From Calliopsis andreniformis (lineage: Eukaryota; Arthropoda; Insecta; Hymenoptera; Andrenidae): a stretch of 64,000 bases of DNA. The translations under genes were made by a program, and so were the position numbers. A model generated the notes under the pieces. The model saw only the letters and a list, made by a program, of their open reading frames with translations. It had not been told where the DNA came from and did no database searches. The stretch spans positions 1,860,001 to 1,924,000 of the forward strand of contig NC_135073.1 in assembly GCF_051401765.1 (NCBI RefSeq), read 5' to 3'. Numbering within the stretch: position 1 is the stretch's first letter; the number at the start of each line of letters is the position of its first letter. This document shows positions 50,271 through 62,690 of the stretch, piece after piece.

Positions 50271-51480
50271 TGCATTCTTACTGTAACCGCTCTTCACAAG
50301 TACATTATCGAATCCTGTGGAATCGAGACCTCCGGGTGCGGTCAAAGCGTCGCAGTGTCGAATTCACGGACGCCAGGGGTGAACACGACCGTCCCAGCCT
50401 ATCTGTTGGCTCGGCCTTTGGTTCCCCAGGTTGCCGGCCGTTGTTTTTACTCTGTTATGCAGCGACTGAAGCACCGTTGCGCTGGAGTGCGGTCGGTTTA
50501 TACACCGCTCGCGCGTTCTACGGCAATCGAGACCAGGAGCCGTGCGATTCGACGTCGAGATGATTGTAGTTGCAAATGGGCAGTTTGCATCAAGAAGCGG
50601 CGGCCCCATGCCCGACAGGACATGCACGGCCAATGCAAACAAAGTTGACCCGTCTGTTCGTCCGTTGCTGGCTGGCTGCAACCCCCGCTACAACCCCAGC
50701 CCATTCTATCCCCGGTCTCGACTCTCTAGGACCAAGGTACACACGACCAAGGTATACAAATAGCTATCTTTGACGCAGTTCAACCCTTGCCCCTAGAAAC
50801 TACCGTAATTGTCGATCGCGTTCAATCACAAAAATTCAATTATTTTCAATATATGATAACAGACACAAAACGGAGACAATTGTCAGAGAATGTACAAATC
50901 GATTCGATGCTGAGGAACTTTTCGAAGTAATCTTCATATAAACTTCGCTACAGATCACAGCTATATCATTCATAATCAAATAACATAGAGGTGATCAAAC
51001 TGGTCGGCACTTTCCTCGTTTCGGTAACCTTGTGCCGCCAGAGTCGTTCAGGGTCTAGTAACTCAAAGACGGGAATAGGGTCCAAAGGAGACCAAAGTTT
51101 AGCGGGTCGACGGGAGTATTTACACGGGAGTATTTCGCAGCCGGTTGGCCAGCCTGGCCGGTCGTCGCCGGATTGGAGTGCGGTGTATAAATAAAGCGGG
51201 AGTTTCGAGCTACCTTTTCTAACCGGTCCCTTTGCTGCACCGAGCGTTCTGCACACACTATTCTACAGGGCCAGGATACAGAGCTCTTTGGTCAGTTAAA
51301 CATGCGCATATTGCATGAAACTGGTACCAGAGACGGGGAGATCGACCTCTGTATTAACACCTCCAACGCTGCCCCCTCTCTCCCATCCCCGCAGCGCCTG
51401 TTCCCTCGCGTCGAATAGTTAAACCATTATTTTCGGACGGACAACCGGACGAAAGAAGAACACGACGGCTCGTGTTTCGT
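50271..51480. other. GC-rich patch with TATA-like site
   Basis: Overlapping frames on both strands, the longest plus 50229-50648 at 139 codons, with no recognisable domain. A short phrase GGAGTGCGGT followed by TATA-like sequence occurs twice (about 50485 and 51176). The second gives the TATA box at 51186-51193. Confidence 0.35.
51186..51193 (+). promoter_or_regulatory. candidate TATA box
   Basis: TATAAATA in GC-rich surroundings (GCGGTGTATAAATAAAGCGG). About 110 bases downstream an ATG at 51302 opens a 38-codon frame that ends at 51418. I see no strong initiator at the expected 30 base distance. Sequence match only. Confidence 0.25.
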
Positions 51481-53658
51481 ATACCTCGTGACCACTAATC
51501 GAAACCTATATGTCCAGACATGGAGATACTATTCTTTATTCTAACAAGTGTCAGATATTTCGATTTAAAGTTCAGCATCTTCGTTCTTCGATAAACTCTA
51601 TCACAAATCCAGATTTAAAAAGCACCTAGTGGATCAGAAATGTCTGTAATGATGTCAACATAGAAGTGTCTATGTATACAAGAAAAGGGTAAACTAGTTC
51701 ATGATCTTTTACTAGTCGTACCAATTCTCGGTAAGATGTCAAAGAAGCCCCGCGAACATCTGGAAATGCACAGGTGTTAAAAACAAAGTACATCAGTATC
51801 CGTAACCGGAATCGCTGTAAACAATTATAAACAAAAGAGGGACTCATTATTGCATTTAAAATCGTGAAACCGTTTGTGTAGTCATTTACATAGTCTGGTC
51901 GATCGGTGGCCGCGATTATACGTAAAATCGGCAGACGATGCGCCGCGCAAATTTGTACCCATAATTCTTTCCTCGTCGAATCTGTGAACAGCGACGGCCT
52001 CGGTGCATTTAAGCCCGGTCACTGTACCCGCACACACGCACACCCGGTTACACCGACACGCCGTCAGCTCATACCAATTGCAACGACATGCCGCATCATT
52101 ACGCCCCGCTAATTAATTGTGATTTATCGACTTCAAAATCCCCGATCAGACCTGCCCCGAGGAAATACAATGGTCGAGCTCCCTGACGACGCTGCGAGAA
52201 CACCATGACGCATCATAGGCTACACTTGGACTCGCTTTTTTGCAGGACTGCGTGTTTTCGTTACAGATCACCGAAGGATCTGGTAATCTCTGCTGTTTTT
52301 TCAGCTCTGGAGCTTGCTGACTTCAACGAAGATAAATGGCTCGCGAATATTCGTAAGGATGAAAATTTAGGGTAATGGCTAATTTATTCTATGCAGTATT
52401 TGGATAGCATGCCCATTTATAGTGCCACCTAAAAAGCTGCGAGAAATTTCTTACACATTCTATGTTGTATACCTATTGCATTTTCAATTCCTGAAAAATC
52501 TCTCTTCTTAAGGTTCGCCAGAAGAAATGTATCCAGAGAGGTTTGACAACTCGAAATCGTCCAAGTGTGTCGCGTTAAAACGCAATGCCGTTGGGTTTGC
52601 GCAGTAGCGTGAAACGATTAGCGATGACAAGGCCACCCTGATCATCCCTCTCTGACAGATTATTTAACGAGGTATCGAAGAAACGTTCTTGTTAGCAGAC
52701 AGCTGCAGGATAAGAATTACGCGAGGACCATCGAGTGCCGTGAGGCATGAATTTTTGTCGTGCAACAAGTTGCCCCATAATGACAGGCCGCGCCGCGTGA
52801 CGTCTTATAGGACTGCGATCGCACCCCCCTAAGAATTCTGACCAGTAAACCGTTTACTTATAGATCGGCGAATCGCTCAAAATATTTGTCGCGTTCGTCA
52901 GGTCTTTTGTCCGGTTCGAAAGCGCATAACAAATCCGGTTGCCACAAACACGGGATTATCCTTCAAGGGCGAGCTTTTTGGGGACAGATTTGGATTAGTA
53001 TCTTGGCCCAACAAGTGGTGTACCATAAGATCGGAAGGTTTCTTAGCTTGATTTGTGTCAAAAAGGTTCGGTTACCGAAGAGGACGCGGTTGTCTACTGT
53101 CCTTTTTATTTTTTATTGTGTGTAAGGAAGTTCGGGTATGTTTGATGTTACTCTTACGCTGACTATTGATAGGCAGAGAAGACTAGAATTTCAAAGAACT
53201 ACATATTGTGAATGGAACAAGGTACTTTTGACCCATTCTATAGGGGATGTGTGCATTATTACCACCAGTTAACGTTTTACTATGTTTTATGTCTATTACA
53301 ATAGATTTCCATATACAATTTTTATATTAGTAATATTCTTTTCAAAAAGAAATTGATTTTGAATTTGTTGAATGGAATACTACGCATGTACTTTTCCTAC
53401 GATACGAAACTGATTGTCAAGATTAATTCAACACAATGACCTTAATTTTATCTCTCTTTCATTCCTTGCCTTATACAATTCTAAAGATAATTATGTCACA
53501 CATGGTTAAATTCATCTTGATAGTCAAATTCATATCATATAAAAATTTGGAAAATTAACCTTTTTTAATCGGCGCATTCGAAAACCAATGTTAAATACCG
53601 CCACTATGTTGGCATTCATCTCTTGTTTGCACAACCGAATCCCCAGATTTCTCAGAAG

Positions 53659-53684
53659 ATTATTATTAATTATTTAATAATAAT
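53659..53684. repeat. perfect 11 bp AT palindrome
   Basis: ATTATTATTAA and its exact complement TTAATAATAAT flank a four-base loop. Low-complexity sequence likely to extrude or arise by slippage. Confidence 0.7.
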
Positions 53685-54350
53685 TTATTTTTGTAGTTTT
53701 AAGATATTTTCACAAAATCGCAAAAAATAAATACCACAGTGTTGGTAATAAAACGCAAAAAAATTTATGAAGAGACACTGACTATTATAAGTAATAACGC
53801 AGATGTCCTATACGTAAGTAGATATTTACATGAAAAAAATGCTATCGTTTTATCAGTCGTATATTCCACCCTTCATTAGAACAAATTGTCGCTCCATGCC
53901 GTTTCCATGATCGTTTATTCTCTATACTATCTCCAGTCGCTTCGTTAAAAATCATTTCTATTGCCACGGGCACGTGCAGCCCTCTAAGGAGATCTATTTG
54001 CGAGAAACGAGACGTTATTGCACCTGGTACATCGAGTGCAGCCTTGTCCCGCCTGTCCACAGACCCGCGGACCAATCCAATGTAAGTGGACAGTCTGAAT
54101 CCAGTGCATATTCATCTACACTGTTAAAATAGCACACCGTTTAATAAATAGTGGGTTGATTTATCGTGACCATGTGGAAATGTTAGTAATATTACTTTCA
54201 AAGTAACATAATTTTGTGCCAGGTTGGCGTATGCGGGACGGGTGTAAAAGGGAGTAAGGGATGAGGGAGTGAAAGGCTATAGATAAGTAATCAGTAGTAC
54301 TAACAATAAGAAAGATTAAAAAGTAAGGCAGAAGTCTACGATAAAGAAGT

Positions 54351-54373
54351 TGATTGATTGATCGATTGATTTG
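54351..54373. repeat. (TGAT)n microsatellite
   Basis: About five units of TGAT with one TCGA interruption. Confidence 0.8.
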
Positions 54374-54556
54374 TTTATTGGGCACTGATGGGTTTCACGA
54401 CATACGCAAATTCATCGTGCTTTTCCATTCGAATACATTATTCTCTGATACATTCTTTGCAACTACGCCCTTGTTACCCGCATTATGAAAGACTGGAAGG
54501 TACGAGTTATACGTTCATGTGGGAAACAAGTTACTTTTTGCTATAAATTTCGTTCT

Positions 54557-54596
54557 ACACGCATGTATGTATGTATGTATACTTTATCATGCGTGT
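54557..54596. repeat. (ATGT)n microsatellite inside a 9 bp inverted repeat
   Basis: Four to five ATGT units at 54563-54582 are enclosed by ACACGCATG (54557-54565) and its exact complement CATGCGTGT (54588-54596). Confidence 0.8.
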
Positions 54597-54880
54597 TGAA
54601 TATCCTAAAGGCACGCAATTGCTAAATAACAAAACTGACGATGAATTATTTATGCGAGTCACATTTTCAACGGGTTCTTGGAAACTATGAAACCGCGGCA
54701 CAGCCCCCATTAGAATCCCAAAATTAACAATTCAAATGAAGAATTCAGACGGTCAAAACCGTCCTGTTGCGTTTTGCTTCCATTTTGGGACAATGAGTGA
54801 CACTTATTCAAAGGAGGGTGACAGGCCTTTATCTCCAACTTCTAATCAGCTTTGGCACACGAGTATCGACATAGTTTGAA

Positions 54881-56991
54881 GAAAAATCCCTCAACGAAGA
54901 TCGGAACCAGCCACTGAGCGCACAGTTTTCCTCTTGCAGGAGGACAAATTGCGTAGCACTCTAATTATACAACAGCACGTGCGCATAGGAGCACGTCCCT
55001 GCCCCCTCCCTGACATGCTGACGACGTCCTGGACTCGTTTCTCCAAGATTCCCTAAACGGTGCTCTCGCGTCGCCTCTGAAAAATCCTCACTGAATGAAG
55101 TGGACGAAGACGGAACGCGACACGAAAAGAAAAACGACGTCGAAGGGACAAAGACGGAGAGAACAGCATCTCGCATGAGCGACGTAGGACTTTTTGCGTG
55201 GTCTCACCTTGTTCAACGGAAAAAGGAAAAGAGGGGTGGCGGGAGGTAGGTGCAAAAGGGGATCCAAACCCCATAGGGCAGAACATTCTCCGATTTCTTC
55301 CGTCGCGTTTCCATCGAAAGGATTTTTCTGCCCTGGGAAGGATAGTCTCGATCCAGAAGACACGTGCGTGGCCGTTCGTGGAAAAATAAATCGCAGCATG
55401 AGTTCCTCGAACATCCTCACGGTTGGTCTTCATTAACCCCGCGACAATCCTGTTTCAGATTCTAGCTAATGAACGTTGTGCCATTACGTTCTGTGCAGTC
55501 CATTGATCATCATGCTTTGATTTCTGACGGTAAACACGTTGCTGACGCGGATTTGCAAAAATTAATCCACCGTTCGGGTTACGTGATCTGTTCAAATAGA
55601 CAAACGCACGGAAGGCGACACGGAATCGCAATGCGTTGCGACGTCTTGTTGGTCTGTTCATCATCATAATATTTGGAGTTATCCGAGGCCTGGTTAAACC
55701 GGATTGCTTTCTCTTTACACAATTAGGCGTTGTGCGTGTAAATGCGTTCCGACGCCCGCTCGCGACGACGTGGGTCTGTCAGACGTCGCGACGCCAGCCA
55801 CTAACGTGGAATCAAAATTGTTCCACAATTTTGAACTCAATTATTGTAGTTTCTAATTCTTTACTTTTACGTTCTTTACTTCTCGCTTCACATAACCTAT
55901 TGACTCGTGACGTCGAAATATATGAACTTTAATATACGTGATGAATGATCTGAATTACAATTGCAAGTTAACTGAATTCATATAAACAGAAACATTGATT
56001 CGATGTTGATTGTCAGAATGTCTCGGATAAATATCATGAGGCACGATCTGAAACGCGGGGTTTATTATCTTTCGCGTAAACGTATCAACGAACGATGATG
56101 GAAAATCGTTTACCGAGAAGGTTGACGAGCAGTCTGCGGTTTCGGTGTCTCGAAATAGAAAGCCATGAAACGTTTAGTACTACCTATAGGTGGAATTAAC
56201 GTTGAATTGGAATTCATCATGCAAAAATTTTTACCAATTTTCACGATCGAACATTCCGAGCGGAAGATTTCTTGGAATTTTCATCGGAACGTTATAGCAA
56301 AATTTTGGAAGCCGTAGCTATAAATTTGGGGTTTTATAATGCTACTTAAAATACTGATTCCAGCATGAGAGTATATTGTTTGCTCGTTTCGCGACAGATA
56401 ACATCGGCTCGCAAATTTACGGTCGCCTTCTATCAGATACGAAGAAATCCCTCAAACTTTGATGACGGCTATTCGAAGCTTTTTAAATGTTCATGCTTAC
56501 AAACTGGTTCACCGGTGTAAGAACCATAAAAGCCAATATGGATGAGGGGGGAGGAAAGGTCCAGGGGTCTGGAACACCCTTTACGTTCTCTCGGGTCTTT
56601 ATCTTTATCGTTATGCGTCGTTGTTTCAAGCTCTTTATGTCTGACAGCGGGCTCCCATTAACGTTTGATTTACAACTTTCTACAAATCTATAAAGGAGAC
56701 CTTACCTTTTCCAAGGTATAGATTTCTTTCGTTTCACATCTGCACGAACATAGAGGGTTTCTGGATGTCTTATGGATCCTCAACTATCTATGTGTGCTTG
56801 TATCCGTACAGGCATGAATGTGGTTAGAGGGGTGCAGGTTAAATGTATTCTCCCGTTAAGGACCTTCGATAAGTTTTGAAAGGCATCGAATTCTGTTGCA
56901 CACGGATTCCTATGGAAGACTTCGAAATTCCTTCAGAGAAACTGGATTGATGTTTGATTGAAGACTATTTGCGACAGTTCTCTTTTTCTCT
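54881..56991. other. GC-rich patch followed by mixed DNA
   Basis: 54900-55440 is open in several frames on both strands without a recognisable domain. A pyrimidine tract ending TTCCTCTTGCAG at 54928-54939 looks like a splice acceptor, but the frame after it closes within about 35 codons. 55440-56990 is mixed, with nothing I can assign. Confidence 0.4.
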
Positions 56992-56995
56992 TTAA

Positions 56996-57195
56996 CCCTT
57001 AACTGGTGAAATCACAGCATTTGTACTACCTTCCTTTTAATATTAGTTGTGTAAAAAATCAGTGAATTACTTCCAAATAATACCAAACTGAAAAGTTGTC
57101 AGCTCTCCGCTCACTATTATTAATCATTTTTAATAATGAAATAGTAGTAGTTGTATCACATTATCTTATAATACTAATACTATACCACTTATGGG
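56996..57195 (+). mobile_element. piggyBac-type MITE, 200 bp (copy 2)
   Basis: Begins CCCTTAACTGGTGAAATC and ends ACTATACCACTTATGGG, imperfect inverted termini (CCCWTAASTGGT). It is flanked on both sides by TTAA (56992-56995 and 57196-57199), the target duplication of piggyBac transposons, whose ends usually start CCC and end GGG. No coding sequence is present. It aligns along its length with the older copy at about 4408-4608, which shows this is a dispersed family. Confidence 0.88.
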
Positions 57196-57199
57196 TTAA

Positions 57200-60060
57200 C
57201 CTGGCGCGTTTAAAAACTCCATCATAATAAAATATAAACAAACTTACGTGGTCTCGGCAATAGATATAACTAAATTGTAAATTCATAACTTAGGAGCTCT
57301 ATGACTGTCACTAAGTAACATTTTTAATTCATTTCAAATTTTATGAAACTATAATCCCTGTACTTGTCTAATAACAGTAACAAATTAACGACAAACATAG
57401 AAAATCTTATGATTTACTCTGGAACGCTAGGGATCCATCGTTGTCGAAAGTAAAAGTATCTTGGACCGATACCCATACCATCGAGTTCCCTTCCCCTCCC
57501 TTGTCACCTCCATTCCAACGGCAGAGGACAATGTTTGGTCTAGAAGGCCGCAGTCAGATCGGCAGGCACGATAAAATTATACATGAAGGTCCGTAAACAG
57601 ACCCGAAAGTTGCCCGTTAAAATTAAAATCTGCCGCAAGTCGTTGTCCGCCGATGAATTACGACGGGGGCATATCCCTTACGAGGACCACCCTTGCTTTC
57701 CCTGCTTCCTTGCGGAGTCTTGCGTAGCACTCCGCTTACATTCTTATAGATTTCTGGAAATACAACGTCCTAATCTGTCATCTACGAAGTAATAAAATTT
57801 TGCTACCCTCAAAATTTTTGAATTTTGAATTATAAGCGATACTCGTCAAAAAAATCTCAAAAGGATGCCGTTAAAATAGAGATTTTATCTGTATCTTAAA
57901 CCGATGCATCCTTTATCGACTATAAACCTAAGGAAAATGTTTGACACATTGGAACTTGAAGGAATAAAGGCCTCATTGTCGAGATCCTATAAAATCAGCG
58001 ACGCGTCACGTTGCAGTTCCATCGCTTGCATATATGTAATATGGCAGCCCATAATAAACTCCCTGTAGCGTGTTTGCAAGACGATTGGGCATTATTTTTC
58101 CATTTTATTATCACTTTATTATTACCGCGGCTTGCCTTTATGGCGGTATTAAGTTTGGAACATGCAAACGTTCCTCCGTATGCATAAACACACAATGATT
58201 CATCTCTGACTCAAAGGATACGAGAATTTACCACTCTATCAATTACAATATCGCTGATAAAACTAAGATTTTACAAAATTAGTATGAACTCTATAATATA
58301 ATATACGTTGACGCTGTTAATAGTTTCTAGGGATATTTGCTTGTGACCTTCTTTCTATTCCATAAGAATAATCTTTCATATTAGATATTTATTCAGTAAC
58401 ATCATTATAGCTAAACAGCGAAACCTATACTCACTGGCCGAAATTGATTGTTGAAAGAGAAATAAAGCAGGCCCAAATTGATTTCCTTGCTAAGAAGTGA
58501 GTGAACAGTTCCTAAAGCAACGGTGACCGGGCAAAGGGAGCCAATGGCACCAGAAACAGCGTGAAATCGATAGAATAAGAATGAAATGAATATGAGAGCG
58601 AAGAACAGGACCCGAGGCTACCGAGAGATCGAACCGAAGAAACGAGCTGGCGAATGTAAGGAAGAGTAAAAAGAAAACGTGGAAGGGGGTCAAAGGTGAG
58701 GCTCGGTCTCTCACACTAGCCGGCCTCAGAGATCCAATCGGGTTCCTCGCCAAGCTCCTTCATCCTTAGCTTCAACTGGCGTCATGCTCTCATTATACTC
58801 GTATCGCGAGGTGCGATTAGAGGTGCAAATTTGTTGGAATCGTCGCTCTGCTCTCAGGCTTCGTCCCCCTGTGTCGTGATTCCGCTCGAGCTGTTCGTTT
58901 GGGACGCCTCTGTACTTACACTTGTATTGTTACCAGGAATTACTAAAAATCTTGAAGAAATTTCAATGTTTCAAGCTTATTCAAAACTCAGAATCGTTCG
59001 AATAAAAATGTGTTCAATCTTATGAAATCGAAGAAAAATGCAAGGTCGGCTATTAACAAAACCTGTTACTTTACATGCATCGTTATCGTTGACCGTGTCT
59101 AATGCGGTGGCTGCGTTCAATTCTTTTTAATGAAACATTACACTGCAACAAGCGACATATAAAACTTTGTGATATATCGAAAGTTTTATTCAATATCCAT
59201 TGTGCACATATATCGAGATTATGTTATTAGATAATATGTGGAAGAAAAATTAATGATTTCTTAGGGTTCTAATAACTTAAATTTTTCATTATATAAACTC
59301 TATGTATGTGTAGATATACAATTTCTTACCTCTGTCCATTTTAATAGAAAAAATCAGCTTCAAATTGTACGTATAGAGAAATAAGCCATTTTATTCATTT
59401 CAAGTACTTAAAACACATTCTATAATATTTACGTGGAACATATTTCTACAATATATACCTATATTCAATTTTAAATAATACTATTACCTATTAAATAACC
59501 AAATAATACTAGAAAGTCTACGATTGTTCAAAGTTCATGGCAATCCCGCTTTGATCATAATAAAAGATGTTCCTAGTCAATTCTTTTATATAAATGCATT
59601 ACATATAACATATCTTGAAAATTATAATCTCATTGGAAGAAAGTACTAAAATATAAGAATATAGAATACAATAAATAAATTCATCCTAGAACGATAATAT
59701 TTGTACATGTTCTAGTTTTCACATAAGAAGCTGTTAAAAGTTATTTGCTTACCTCATAGAAAAATTCGATCACAATAAATGAATACTCATGTATGGCAAA
59801 ACATTTTCCATAAAACGTTACTAAATTACATACGTATTTATGTCAAGTTATTACATTGAAATACCTACGTGTTTACGTTTTGCATTTGATTCTTTGTGAT
59901 CAAACATCAAATTAAATTGATAATGAATGTCACTGCACAATATCCAATGTTGAATTTAATTCGACACAGTTTTTACGTTGAGTTATTTTAAAATAGTGTG
60001 CATTTTTCATATTTCATTGGCGACAGCACAGCAATATTGTAATCGCCGTTAATAAACATG
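57200..60060. other. mostly AT-rich non-coding stretch
   Basis: 57420-57760 and 58490-58920 are GC-richer. 59040-60060 is very AT-rich. A perfect 10 bp inverted repeat ATAAAACTTT/AAAGTTTTAT lies at 59159-59189. No supported gene. Confidence 0.45.
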
Positions 60061-61040
60061 TGAGTACATTATATTCTACCAGATTTTACCATCATTCGCA
60101 ACAGACCAGACACCGCTTTGATTTTTCCATTTTCTTGTCCCGCATCGGAGGGTAAAGGGATGAGCGATAGTCGTATCGACACTTGGGATCGATGGGAATC
60201 GATAGCGGCGCTGGCCAGGCACGATCGAAGCTTCCTGGGTCGCGATGTCCTGCAACAGGACCACCAGCATCGAGTCGGTTGCATACGTTAAAAGAACGAC
60301 GGTCTGTCGCTGCTGTTTTTAATTATGTTTATAATCAACGCGGTCGCTGCGTGTCTATGGTAATCGGTACCCGCCTATTCGAGATTTACAGCCCCTCTGC
60401 TCTCAAACCGCAGAGAAAAAGGCATGACAAGGATCGATATTGTCGCTGCCTATGCTTGACTTTTCAGAGAAACGGAAATAATGATCCATAATAATAGAAC
60501 ATTCTTCTGATTGCTTACTTAAATTGTCAGGTCTGTTAATACAACTTCATGATGACTCCAATTCGTGTCAGATTCAAACTTTACTCTCATTTAAACTGAC
60601 ATAACATGTATGTTCCTGCTTTTTCCAAAGCACGTCTTGGTGATTTAAGTCCATGTCAACTGACCCACGTAAATTGGACGTCACTGGCACGCAACGAGGT
60701 TCCCCTCCCCCGTGAAAAAAATGAATCATACACTAGAGTTTGCAGGGCGAGAAGGGTAGAGGACGAGAAGGTGAGATTCGCTAAGGGATCCCGGTCATGC
60801 GAGGTTACACACGTGTACTCCGCCAGCAACGACAGCGACGCCCGCTAATGACGCCCAGAGATACCAGCGATACCTCTAATTAATTCTTCCTATCTTCTCG
60901 ATATACAAATGCCCACTGTTCATGGCGATTGCCAGGCCAGTGTCGATGAGAGAGATTTATCGCGTTCCGTGACCAGAGGGTTGTCGGAGGAGGGTAGGTT
61001 GCGTTTTACTGCTGTTTTGTCTGGCTCTTCAGTGCTTACA
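60061..61040. other. GC-rich patch
   Basis: Overlapping short frames on both strands (for example plus 60183-60491, 102 codons) without recognisable domains. Unique sequence, possibly regulatory. Confidence 0.35.
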
Positions 61041-61570
61041 TTTAAAGCGTTGTATGAGAATTTTAATGAATAAGCTTGGTTACAGAAAAAGTATTACTTG
61101 TACCCACTCAGGATATACGTATCATAAAAATATCAAGTGTAATTAGGTTTCCATAATATAGAAGCAATAAATAAAGTATTCAAATTGCAAAGGGTAACAC
61201 GATTTAATAAATGTATAAGTACAACTCTTTTTTGAACAATCACCCTTACTATTTGTTAAAGCAATATCAGAGAAAATTCACGTGGATTAGCATACAGTCG
61301 ACAACGTGAGTCGACGCTACAACTAACGTATTGCTCGAAGTCGGGTAAACGAGACATTGCTTTGATACTCGTGGCGACAGGGGAAAAAGGTAGAACAAGT
61401 GACAGACGAAGAGGTAGGGGCTGAAAGGTAGATGGAAGCAAAGGAAAGTGAAACGCCGACAGAACTGCTCAAGTCGAATGCCAGAAATTCAAATAATATC
61501 CTGAGAAATATAAGTATCTAATTATATTGCTGTAAGGGAGAAATTATAACAATTTTTTTGTTCATTATTT
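61041..61570. other. AT-rich non-coding stretch
   Basis: No open frame above 61 codons and no repeat seen. Confidence 0.5.
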
Positions 61571-61690
61571 AGAGTGTGATGCACATCACTGATTTCAATG
61601 ACGTTGAAATATGTTGTCATGGTCAAGGTTCTGAATAACTTTTTCTGTGTATATAACCGCCGTTCGAGTTTAGTTTTCGAGGTATTAGCA
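61571..61690 (+). promoter_or_regulatory. candidate core promoter with upstream palindromes
   Basis: Two palindromes sit side by side: GTGATG-CA-CATCAC (61576-61589) and ATTTCAA-TGACG-TTGAAAT (61592-61610), the latter containing a CRE-like TGACG. About 40 bases on is GTATATAACCGCCGTTCGAG with TATATAAC near 61648. About 25-30 bases further is TTTAGTTTTCGAGG, similar to the arthropod TCAGT initiator. Only an 8-codon frame follows, so any transcript would be non-coding or have a distant start codon. Confidence 0.35.
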
Positions 61691-62160
61691 AAAAACTTTG
61701 TTAAGTGCGTGATTAATATTGGGTGATGTGTAAAGAAACGTAAAATGCGTGGAATATGGAAAGGAAATTAAAACGATAGAAAATGCACTGTCTCAACCTC
61801 CCTAATTCAAACTTTGCTTGGACCACGAAAATTACGGGACGTATTATCACCATCTAATGTTAACCACAAACCATTCAGTGTTAACCATACACTGTACAGG
61901 TTTTTACAAATACATATCTCAGAAACTAAAGTCGGGTGACGCTACATGTATAAGAAAAAGTAGTTGAGAATGTTGAACTTAGCAACATATTTCAAGGACA
62001 GTAAAATCAGTGATCCATTTTCTAAATAATTACTAATTTTTTAATAGATAAAGCAATAACCTATTTAGGTATACGTTATTGTATTATTAGGAAATCTAAG
62101 CGACAAAACTCAACAGGTCGAGTTTTTCACAGCTTTTGTTAGGTTTCGTGACTGAACAGC
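61691..62160. other. AT-rich non-coding stretch
   Basis: GTTAACCAYA is present twice about 20 bases apart near 61859 and 61879. Nothing else is seen. Confidence 0.45.
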
Positions 62161-62410
62161 TCTTTTCAATCAGTTTCGGAAAGCCTTGTCGCCGAGAACC
62201 GGGAATAGGCGGGAATCGTTTGTTCGCCCCCCTATTAGGCAATAATAACCGGGGTGCGGCGGCTCGTGCCTGAGAGATAATTTATTCACGTCGGAGGCGC
62301 CCTGGGGCCCTACCACGCCCAGAAGCACGTTCTGCAGCTTCATCGGCTCGTGCCGGTGCTTCTTTATGACACTGGAGCCTCGAAACGAGCGTGTCATAAA
62401 CACACTTCTT
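62161..62410. other. GC-rich patch ending in a strong hairpin
   Basis: A compact GC-rich segment with sharp borders and a 77-codon minus-strand frame that shows no domain. It ends with the hairpin at 62363-62400. It looks like constrained non-coding DNA. Confidence 0.4.
62363..62400. other. strong two-stage hairpin
   Basis: TTTATGACAC (62363-62372) and GTGTCATAAA (62391-62400) pair perfectly over 10 bp. Inside, CTCG-AAA-CGAG forms a second stem with a three-base loop. The bulge between them is small and asymmetric. It could be an RNA structure or a palindromic protein-binding site; TTTATGAC resembles posterior Hox/Caudal-type sites. Confidence 0.5.
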
Positions 62411-62690
62411 TGCTCAAATAGATTTCGTCAAGAAACGGGAAGAAAAGTGATCAGACTGTATCCATTAAAAGTTTGATCATCCAACGGGTATGTATCTTAC
62501 TTTATCAAAATATGATCAGTCTTGATTAAAATCTGTGAATAAAAATAGTCCAAAACATAAATTTAAAATTGATTCTATTAATTTTCAAAGAAAGAAGTTT
62601 GACCATTATCATATTACGTTCAACTTAATTAAACGATAGCAGCAATTAATACTATTACGAAAGAATGCTTATTTAACGTGTTAAATTTAT
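62411..62690. other. short AT-rich stretch
   Basis: No frames or structure seen. Confidence 0.5.

Larger units (their letters stand above)
51481..54880. other. mixed non-coding stretch
   Basis: 51481-51880 and 53120-53830 are AT-rich. 51900-52900 and 53840-54080 are GC-richer. It contains the palindrome ACATAGA/TCTATGT (51658-51675), the AT palindrome at 53659-53684 and the microsatellites near 54351 and 54563. No supported gene. Confidence 0.45.

Noticed and set aside
54928..55040. Possible exon after a strong splice-acceptor-like tract (TTCCTCTTGCAG)
   Set aside because: The following frame closes within about 35 codons, without a matching donor or recognisable peptide.
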